Source: G039029935 sp039029935
GTDB taxonomy: Bacteria; Chloroflexota; Anaerolineae; Caldilineales; Caldilineaceae
Length of the DNA: 19,141 bases
Assembly (NCBI GenBank): GCA_039029935.1
Contig: JBCCFC010000082.1
Span: forward strand, 1-19,141
Direction of reading: 5' to 3'
The translations under genes were made by a program, and so were the position numbers. A model generated the notes under the pieces. That model saw only the letters and a program-made list of their open reading frames with translations. It searched no databases and was not told the origin of the DNA. The first letter of the stretch is position 1. The number at the start of each line of letters is the position of its first letter. Shown here in pieces: positions 6,696 to 12,183 of this stretch.

Positions 6696-7589
6696 CTACC
6701 GTGTTTGCAAAGCGGCCAATCCCGATGGTTTCCATTGCAAGAAGGCAACAATCATAAGCAGCACCAACACTTTACCGACCGTTGCCGTTGTACCAAGTTC
6801 CAAGAAGGTGTTGGCAACACCAATGACGAGTGCGGCCAGAATTGTGCCTGGTAGACGCCCGATGCCCCCCAGTACAACGACCATAAAGGCATCGACAATG
6901 TAGAATGTACCTAGCGATGGACCAATGGACCCCAGTTGGGAGAGTGCGACCCCAGCGACACCTGCCAATCCTGTCCCCAGCGCAAAAGTAGAGGCATCGA
7001 CCCAGCGTGAGCGTACCCCCAAACAAGAAGCCATTTGGCGATTTTGCATCACAGCACGAAGTCGTCTTCCGGCAGATGTGTGATAGAGGTAGATGTACAG
7101 CCCAATCACCACCAGCGTGACCAATACAATGATAAAGATACGTTTATAGGGCAGAAGTTGGTCTGCACCGATATCGACACCACCGGATAACCACATTGGG
7201 CTGCTGACATTGACATTCGGTGCGCCAAAAATGCTCCGTGCGGCTTGTTGCAAAACCAACCCCACGCCCCATGTTGCCAGCAGCGTGTCCAGTGTCCGCC
7301 CATAGAGATGCCGCACCAGCGTCACCTCCATCAGTGCCCCCAACAGCCCTGAAATGATAAACGCCGCCGGAATTGACAAAATAAACCAGATGCCTGCCTC
7401 GACACCACCCAGATAATCGGCAAAAGTCTGCTGAAATAGATAGGCAACATAGGCCCCGACCATGATAAATTCGCCATGTGCCATGTTGATGACATTCATC
7501 AACCCAAAGGCAAAGGCCAGCCCCAGCGAAACCATCAGCAGGATGGAGCCAAGGCTCACGCCGTTAAAAATTTGTAAAATTGGATCCAT
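6696..7589 (-). CDS. urtB: Urea ABC transporter, permease subunit UrtB
   Basis: A 297-residue LivH-type integral membrane protein, the other half of the urea channel. Diagnostic segments are NVINMAHGEFIMVGAYVAY near residue 35 (the classic LivH/UrtB motif), LLATWGVGLVLQQAARSIFG, and the loop RRLRAVMQNRQMASCLGV, which is UrtB-like and contacts the ATPases. About eight hydrophobic segments can be seen. The start is ATG 7587-7589 (MDPILQIFNGVSLG). The open frame to 7691 exists only because the octamer tract upstream is stop-free on this strand, and would add 34 residues of QPFNLSTF type. No Shine-Dalgarno sequence precedes ATG; the repeat tract starts 8 bases before it. The stop codon TAG is 5 bases from the 15-bp repeat array. 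Confidence 0.93.
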   Translation of the reverse strand: MDPILQIFNGVSLGSILLMVSLGLAFAFGLMNVINMAHGEFIMVGAYVAYLFQQTFADYLGGVEAGIWFILSIPAAFIISGLLGALMEVTLVRHLYGRTLDTLLATWGVGLVLQQAARSIFGAPNVNVSSPMWLSGGVDIGADQLLPYKRIFIIVLVTLVVIGLYIYLYHTSAGRRLRAVMQNRQMASCLGVRSRWVDASTFALGTGLAGVAGVALSQLGSIGPSLGTFYIVDAFMVVVLGGIGRLPGTILAALVIGVANTFLELGTTATVGKVLVLLMIVAFLQWKPSGLAALQTR

Positions 7590-7597
7590 AGTATAAA

Positions 7598-7685
7598 GGT
7601 TGAAAAGTTGAAAGGTTGAAAGGTTGAAAGGTTGAAAAGTTGAAAGGTTGAAAGGTTGAAAGGTTGAAAAGTTGAAAAGTTGAAA
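7598..7685 (-). repeat. Eleven octamer repeats directly upstream of urtB
   Basis: Eleven perfect-phase 8-bp units, GGTTGAAA or AGTTGAAA on the plus strand, run from 7598 to 7685. The mRNA strand (TTTCAACC/TTTCAACT) has no G and no stop codon in any frame. This is the same unit family and the same copy number as the tract before urtD. Confidence 0.93.
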
Positions 7686-7686
7686 T

Positions 7687-7749
7687 TTCACTCTTCACTC
7701 TTCACTCTTCACTCTTCACTTTTCACTTTTCACTTTTCACTCTTCACTT
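7687..7749 (-). repeat. TTCACT(C/T) heptamer tandem repeat, urtA-urtB junction
   Basis: Nine 7-bp units: TTCACTC four times, TTCACTT three times, then TTCACTC and TTCACTT, followed by a degenerate TTCATTA. The tract abuts the octamer tract at 7685. The mRNA strand reads GAGTGAA/AAGTGAA and is purine-rich, in contrast to the neighbouring octamers. Confidence 0.92.
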
Positions 7750-7942
7750 TTCATTATTCTTCTGCTATCATTAGAAGTGAGTGTATTCACAATCGTTAAT
7801 GTTTCTGCTCCTGAAAACAGGAGGTGGACCGGAAACGTTTAGCGGCTGATGAATGCGCTCGCTTTTTTTTATTCAGCCTATCTCTTCACAAAACGACCGA
7901 TATATACCGCATCGTTCATACGGGCACACTGGTGAGTGATAT
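7750..7942 (-). other. Non-coding urtA-urtB intergenic segment with a perfect hairpin
   Basis: No gene was recognised. CTCCTG (7808-7813), loop AAAA and CAGGAG (7818-7823) form a perfect 6-bp tetraloop hairpin. GGCTGA at 7845-7850 on one strand has a complementary partner near 7875-7880, and a T8 run lies between them (about 7863-7870). In the mRNA (minus) direction the segment follows urtA and precedes the repeat tracts. A partial terminator or processing site that lets UrtA be made in excess is possible but unproven. Confidence 0.35.
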
Positions 7943-7987
7943 ACCGATTACCGACCAGCCGATTACCGACCAACCGATTACTGTCCC
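7943..7987 (-). repeat. 15-bp GATTAC-type repeat overlapping the 3' end of urtA
   Basis: ACCGATTACCGACCA (7943-7957), GCCGATTACCGACCA (7958-7972) and ACCGATTACTGTCCC (7973-7987) are three 15-bp units. The last includes the urtA stop codon (TTA at 7978-7980, TAA in the mRNA). Unit length and GATTAC core match the array between urtB and urtC. Confidence 0.8.
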
Positions 7988-9330
7988 ATGCCCTCAGCCA
8001 AACCTGCTGCCCATTCGATGTTCTTCAGGAATGGGTCTGGCTTCACAGCATCACCACTGGTTGAGACTTCGTCAATCAAGCCCTCTTCGTTGATTTGGCC
8101 GATGCGAACAATCTTCCATGTGTGTTGGTTCTCCGCATCAACTTTGACCAAGCCACCCGGTGCCATGAATTCAATTTCACCAGAGGCAGCGGCTTCACGC
8201 ACTGCATCCACTTCTGTACTTTCCGCTTTCTCAACCATCTCTTTCCACAGGTAAACGCCAAAGTAACCCGCTTCGATTGGATCAGCTGTTACACGATCCT
8301 CACCATAAGCCCCCTTATAGGCCGCGACAAAAGCGTCATTCTCGGCTGATTCTGTCGTCTGATAGTAGTTCCAAGCGGTGTAGTGCCCCGCAATGTTCTC
8401 TGGACCAATACCACGAACTTCCTCCTCCGCCACACTGACAGAGATAACAGGAATGTCTTCTGCGGTGAACCCAGCATCCAAGAATTGTTTGAAGAAGGCC
8501 ACGTTGCTGTCACCGTTGAGTGTGTTAAAAATAGCGGCTGGTGCAGCTTCCTGAATTTTGCTGACGATTGTGCTAAATTCCGTACCGCCCAATGGCACAT
8601 ACTCTTCACCAGCAAGTTCAATACCCAATGCCTCAAGTTGTGCCTTGATGATCAAGTTGGCTGTGCGTGGGAAAACATAGTCTGAACCGAGCAGATAGAT
8701 GCTCTCTGCACCCAACTCGTTGACCAAGAAGTCTACGCCAGGAATAATCTGCTGTGTTGGTTCTGCACCCGTATAGAAGATATTTGGTGATGATTCCAAG
8801 CCTTCATATTGCACGGGGTAGAAGAGTAGCCCGTTTAGCTCCTCAAAGACAGGTAGAACCGCTTTACGGCTGGCACTGGTCCAACACCCAAAGACAACAG
8901 CGACCTCATCCTGTTGGATCAACTTGCGTGCCTTCTCTGCAAAGGTCGGCCAGTCACTTGCACCATCTTCAATCACTGGTTCGAGCATCTTGCCCATGAT
9001 GCCACCCGCTGCGTTGATTTCCTCAATCGCCAGCAAGGTTGCATCTTTCACCGATACCTCACTGATCGACATTGTGCCGCTTAACGAGTGCAACACGCCG
9101 ACCTTGATAGTATCGCTCTCCGCCGCTTCTTCACTCTCTTCTGCCTCAGTCACTTCTTCTGCCGCGGGTGCTTCCTCAGCCGCTTCTTCCGCTGGTGCCG
9201 GTGCGCCACAGGCGACCAAAGTCAGCATCGACACAATGACCAGCAGTGATAACAGCAGATGAGCGAGTGATGTGCGCTTGCCATTCTGCTTGGATTTCCG
9301 GATTCCCACCGGAAAACTCAAATTAGACAT
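7978..9330 (-). CDS. urtA: Urea ABC transporter, substrate-binding lipoprotein UrtA
   Basis: A 450-residue extracytoplasmic binding protein. The N-terminus has a basic stretch (RKSKQNGKR), a hydrophobic core (about 24-38) and a lipobox LVAC ending at Cys41, so the mature protein is a lipid-anchored receptor. Residues 43-72 form an Ala/Glu-rich linker. The binding domain then begins IKVGVLHSLSGTMSISE, a hallmark of UrtA, with VVFGCWTSASRKAVLPVFEE and LLFYPVQYEGLESSPNIFY, also UrtA-typical, and NYYQTTES later. It delivers urea (perhaps also short amides) to UrtB/UrtC. ATG at 9330 is supported by AGGGA (9338-9342) 7 bases upstream. It is first in the minus-strand operon, and the 456-base region upstream carries several dyads. 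The stop codon lies inside a GATTAC repeat unit. Confidence 0.95.
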   Translation of the reverse strand: MSNLSFPVGIRKSKQNGKRTSLAHLLLSLLVIVSMLTLVACGAPAPAEEAAEEAPAAEEVTEAEESEEAAESDTIKVGVLHSLSGTMSISEVSVKDATLLAIEEINAAGGIMGKMLEPVIEDGASDWPTFAEKARKLIQQDEVAVVFGCWTSASRKAVLPVFEELNGLLFYPVQYEGLESSPNIFYTGAEPTQQIIPGVDFLVNELGAESIYLLGSDYVFPRTANLIIKAQLEALGIELAGEEYVPLGGTEFSTIVSKIQEAAPAAIFNTLNGDSNVAFFKQFLDAGFTAEDIPVISVSVAEEEVRGIGPENIAGHYTAWNYYQTTESAENDAFVAAYKGAYGEDRVTADPIEAGYFGVYLWKEMVEKAESTEVDAVREAAASGEIEFMAPGGLVKVDAENQHTWKIVRIGQINEEGLIDEVSTSGDAVKPDPFLKNIEWAAGLAEGMGQ

Positions 9331-9381
9331 AGTTTTTTCCCTTTTGTTGCGTTTGATGTGTTTTGGTGTGACAGATATATC

Positions 9382-9450
9382 CTTCCAGGAAGAGTTGAAC
9401 GTGATAATGTAACTCTCAATGTAACTCTCGTCGAAGATTCTTCCTAGAAG
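9382..9450. promoter_or_regulatory. Direct and inverted repeats in the urtA leader region
   Basis: AATGTAACTCTC occurs twice in perfect tandem (9406-9417 and 9418-9429). AGAGTT (9391-9396) is an inverted partner of the AACTCT core at 9411-9416. The array is bracketed by the palindromes CTTCCAGGAAG (9382-9392, perfect) and CTTCCTAGAAG (9440-9450, one mismatch). It lies 52-120 bases upstream of the urtA ATG, in its leader or promoter. A regulator-binding cluster or RNA structure is plausible; no known regulator was recognised. Confidence 0.45.
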
Positions 9451-9505
9451 GGGACAACCACAGTCACAACAAAAACACTGTTAGAGCCGCGTCTTTACGA
9501 ACAGG

Positions 9506-9578
9506 CTACATAGATGTTAAAATTAGGCTTGATTTAGGATTGATATCAATAAATCGTTACAAAGCGTAATCTATGTAG
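9506..9578. promoter_or_regulatory. Inverted repeat and perfect palindrome in the urtA upstream region
   Basis: CTACATAGAT (9506-9515) and ATCTATGTAG (9569-9578) are perfect 10-bp inverted repeats. Between them ATTGATATCAAT (9539-9550) is a perfect 12-bp palindrome. A weak minus-strand promoter-like pair (TTGATA, 18 bases, TAATTT) lies within 9520-9549. The region is AT-rich and followed by a T-run at 9580-9587. Likely operator or promoter DNA for urtA. Confidence 0.4.
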
Positions 9579-9624
9579 ATTTTTTTTGCATCCAACGAAA
9601 ACAACAAACCTTTTGAATGTTTTT

Positions 9625-9746
9625 TGTGCAGAACGTACACTAGACAAACTGCACTGTGCAGAATGGACAGTTTTTTTTAGATTACTTTGTGAATTTTGGA
9701 TAACTTGAAAATTTATGCATCTCAAAAAAAATGCACAATGTGCAGA
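9625..9746. promoter_or_regulatory. Three GTGCA-type operator sites between urtA and the DUF1801 gene
   Basis: TGTGCAGA occurs at 9625-9632, 9655-9662 and 9739-9746. The second lies in the perfect 13-bp dyad CTGCACTGTGCAG (9649-9661) and the third in the perfect 13-bp dyad TGCACAATGTGCA (9732-9744). The first has only a partial dyad (GTG and CAC outer arms). The first two are exactly 30 bases apart and the third is 84 bases further, close to whole helical turns. The third lies 43 bases before the ATG at 9787. A shared regulator of the divergent genes is the simplest reading. Confidence 0.5.
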
Positions 9747-9786
9747 TTGTATATTTGGTTAGTTTACCTGAGATAGGAAAGGGTGA

Positions 9787-10218
9787 ATGATGGCAAAAGC
9801 AGTGAAATCAAAAGCAAGGCTTGGCTCCTTTGATGATTTGATGACCGAGCAGAGCGAAAACATAGAAGCGCATGTGGAACCGATTGCAAGGCGACTGAAA
9901 GAAGTGGTGCTGGCGGGTTTCCCAGACGCGGTTGAGGTTGTGCGGTTGGGTGATGCAGCAGCATCCTATGGTGTTGGTGAAAAAAAGATGAGCGAAGCGC
10001 ATGTCTATATCATGCCCAAAGCCAGATATGTCAACCTTGGCTTCTATCACGGTGCAGGGTTGCCCGACCTTGATGGATTGCTGGAAGGGACGGGGAAGAA
10101 GCTGCGCCATGTCAAGGTACGTTCATTGGAAGATGCAGACAAACCCGCTGTGCAAGCATTGATTGCGGCTGCTCTAGCAGAGCGACGGTCCGCGCTAGGT
10201 ATTGAGGATGAAACGTAA
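9787..10218 (+). CDS. DUF1801 (YdhG/YdeI-like) domain protein
   Basis: A 143-residue cytoplasmic protein of the DUF1801 family, whose biochemical role is not established. Residues 81-111 carry the family signature (YVNLGFYHGAGLPD, then GLLEGTGKKLRHVKV); the preceding part (EVVRLGDAAASYGVGEKKMSEAHVYIMP) is a beta-rich region also expected in the fold. The C-terminal helix is Ala-rich. Two ATG codons in a row (9787 and 9790) follow AGGAAAGGG (9775-9783), so either can start with only one residue difference. It faces urtA across a 456-base regulatory region, and its stop codon is 2 bases before the next gene, so it heads a likely three-gene operon. Confidence 0.88.
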   Translation: MMAKAVKSKARLGSFDDLMTEQSENIEAHVEPIARRLKEVVLAGFPDAVEVVRLGDAAASYGVGEKKMSEAHVYIMPKARYVNLGFYHGAGLPDLDGLLEGTGKKLRHVKVRSLEDADKPAVQALIAAALAERRSALGIEDET

Positions 10219-10220
10219 CC

Positions 10221-10628
10221 ATGATTGCAAAACTAATTGCATATGGGATGCTTTTATTATCTAGTTTTATGTATGTTTACGCAGGGATGGCCCATATCAC
10301 AAGTGTGCTTATCCATTGTTGTATTGCTTGGGGAACCCTCACTCGCACATGGCAAATACGCATAATTGCGTTCGACTTTTTTGTTGCCTTTCTCCTTGCT
10401 ATTGGCCTTTTGACACACTTACGATGGATATACATACTATTCTATGTGATAGCAGTTAGCCAGCTAACGATGTATCTATATACATTAATGCGTCAAGATT
10501 CTTGGGATTTTACACAACCGATTGCCCATTGGGTTCCTGTTTATCTAACAGTTTTAGCAACGGTTGCCGTTATCTCACTTGTACTTACGATAACTGGACG
10601 ACAAATTCTAAAGTATACGAGCCAGTAA
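10221..10628 (+). CDS. Small multi-pass membrane protein of unknown function
   Basis: 135 residues with about four hydrophobic segments (roughly 4-24, 47-65, 68-88 and 105-127) separated by short loops such as LMRQDSWDFTQ. I do not recognise the family. The opening YVYAGMAHI slightly recalls small DoxX-like proteins, but the rest does not support this. The ATG at 10221 is 2 bases after the DUF1801 stop codon, which implies translational coupling rather than its own ribosome site. The M42-type peptidase follows after 20 bases. Base composition is more AT-rich than its neighbours (many ATA and TTA codons), which may indicate a different origin. Confidence 0.7.
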   Translation: MIAKLIAYGMLLLSSFMYVYAGMAHITSVLIHCCIAWGTLTRTWQIRIIAFDFFVAFLLAIGLLTHLRWIYILFYVIAVSQLTMYLYTLMRQDSWDFTQPIAHWVPVYLTVLATVAVISLVLTITGRQILKYTSQ

Positions 10629-10648
10629 CAGCGGAAGGATAGTTATTT

Positions 10649-11701
10649 ATGTTGGACACAAATTTTGTCGATATCCTCAAAACGCTCGTGCGTCAACCCA
10701 GCGTTGTGGGTGCGGAACATGCCTTCTTCCGCGTCATCCAGCGTGAACTGGAAGAGTTGGGGGTAACGGTCACGTGGTATGAAGGGCTGCTGGTTGCACA
10801 GGGCAGTACTCCCCATGCACACATGTTTTCTGCACACATCGACCGTCATGGCCTCATCTGCACGGGTCCCAATGAGTTTCAATATGCCGCTTATGTCACG
10901 GGACAACGCTCCGACTTGCTTAATAACTCCGTATCCGAAGCCATGATCAACAAGGTCAAAGCTCGTTTTGAACACAACCCAGTGATGGCCTATGAGCCTT
11001 GGTCCGGTGTCTATCTGGGTTCGGGCGAAATCAACCACGCCTATACCTGTGACTCTCGTCGCAATCTCATCTTTGAAGTGGAAAACCTGTCACATATGGT
11101 GGCGGGGACACCGTTGGCCTTCCAGGACCGTCTGCGCATTGAAGATGGACGATTGGTAGCGCAACTCGACAATGTCCTCACCACCGCCATGTTGGTTTAC
11201 CTATTTCATCAAGGATATCAGGGGACTGCCTTTTTCACTGCACAAGAGGAGTCGGGTAAAAGCTGGCGCTATCTGCTGGAATGGTTCCGCCGTTTTGAGC
11301 AGACCACTGACAATCTCATTGTGCTGGACACCAGCCCCTATCCAACACTCAAGGCTGTTGCCAATCAAGATGTTGTGCTGCGTTACTGCGACGCCAACGG
11401 CACATTCAATCGACAGATGTCACAGCAATTGGCTGATTGTTGTGACCGTCTCGGTGTCCGCTATAGCTTTAAAGATGAATTTGTCAGAAAGCGTAATGAG
11501 CAGCTAAAGGCAGAAGGTAAATCAGCCCTCTCGCTGGGTAGTACTGAACTGGGGCGCATCGTGGCCGCATCTGATGGGTTGGTGCAAGGAACGACGCTGC
11601 AAGTCCCAACCATCGGCTATCACACCATGAATGAGTCGGTGGGGGTTGAGACATGTTCAGCGTTTTTGAAGGTATTGATGGAGATTGTAGGGGGTGGTTG
11701 A
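10649..11701 (+). CDS. M42/M20-like zinc aminopeptidase
   Basis: A 350-residue cytoplasmic metallopeptidase of the M42-like clan MH (glutamyl aminopeptidase/endoglucanase-M type). A two-zinc centre can be traced: His63 and Asp65 in SAHIDRHG, bridging Asp174 in AQLDNVLTTA, catalytic Glu200 and ligand Glu201 in FTAQEESG, Asp227 in VLDTSPY and His325 in IGYHTMNES. The stretch from about 78 to 155 corresponds to the extra beta domain that M42 enzymes use for oligomerisation. These enzymes trim N-terminal residues from short peptides. Start ATG 10649 follows GGAAGGA (10633-10639). Third in a tight plus-strand cluster; it ends 14 bases from the convergent nuclease remnant. The exact substrate cannot be inferred. 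Confidence 0.88.
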   Translation: MLDTNFVDILKTLVRQPSVVGAEHAFFRVIQRELEELGVTVTWYEGLLVAQGSTPHAHMFSAHIDRHGLICTGPNEFQYAAYVTGQRSDLLNNSVSEAMINKVKARFEHNPVMAYEPWSGVYLGSGEINHAYTCDSRRNLIFEVENLSHMVAGTPLAFQDRLRIEDGRLVAQLDNVLTTAMLVYLFHQGYQGTAFFTAQEESGKSWRYLLEWFRRFEQTTDNLIVLDTSPYPTLKAVANQDVVLRYCDANGTFNRQMSQQLADCCDRLGVRYSFKDEFVRKRNEQLKAEGKSALSLGSTELGRIVAASDGLVQGTTLQVPTIGYHTMNESVGVETCSAFLKVLMEIVGGG

Positions 11702-11715
11702 TCAGAAATATCACA

Positions 11716-12045
11716 TTATGCCCGAATCACCGTCACCACCCGCCCCGACGCCGTCTCCGCCACCTCAGTCGTTGTCCGCTCGGGAATCGGCGGCACATCA
11801 CTGCGCTGATCAAAAATTACCAACCACCCATGATCCATACTCAATCCACTCAGATACATCTCCAGTTGCACCAATCCTCTGGCCAGTGGGTCTTTTTCCC
11901 CATCACGCCACACCTTGAGTTCCATTGGCACACGAATATCGCCATAAAAAAGACAGAGGTCAATCCGCCCTAACGAAATCGCATATTCACGCTCAATGCG
12001 TCCCTTACCATTGACCACACGGTGTAGATAGGCCATCATCACCAA
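11716..12045 (-). pseudogene. C-terminal fragment of a AAA-ATPase/PD-(D/E)XK nuclease-like protein
   Basis: The 109-residue frame reads VVNGKGRIEREYAISLGRID, then VPMELKVWRD and GLVQLEMYLSGL. This is the C-terminal restriction-like module that follows a large AAA-ATPase domain in a common family of bacterial ATP-binding proteins. PD-(D/E)XK residues Asp29, Glu42 and Lys44 are visible. The ATPase domain, several hundred residues, is missing. The frame is open only a little further upstream (to a TAG at 12115-12117), with APHL just before the TTG at 12045 still family-like. No ribosome site is present. I read it as a 5'-deleted remnant, though a small standalone nuclease cannot be excluded. Confidence 0.68.
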
Positions 12046-12098
12046 ATGTGGTGCGATTTTGTGGTAGGGTGCGCTTACAACGAAACAACGAACTATTG

Positions 12099-12116
12099 AG
12101 CGTATAATTATACGCT
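12099..12116. promoter_or_regulatory. 18-bp perfect palindrome upstream of the ThDP enzyme gene
   Basis: AGCGTATAATTATACGCT is fully self-complementary and contains a -10-like TATAAT (12103-12108) readable on both strands. It lies 67 bases before the ATG at 12184 and at the truncated end of the nuclease remnant. An operator overlapping a promoter is likely; I found no good -35 at the right distance. The rest of 12046-12183 shows only the ribosome site AGGAAAG (12174-12180). Confidence 0.5.
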
Positions 12117-12183
12117 ATGATGCATCTCATGCTAAAATACCGTCTCAATCAGATTCAATTAGCCACAACATCTAGGAAAGCTC

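Noticed and set aside
6570..6854. Plus-strand open frame of 94 codons through the 15-bp array
   Set aside because: Its first half is pure repeat translation and its second half is antisense to urtB; there is no ribosome site.
9506..9587. CTACATAGAT inverted repeat followed by T8 as a terminator
   Set aside because: The loop would be 53 bases long and no gene ends nearby on the plus strand; an operator or promoter role fits better.
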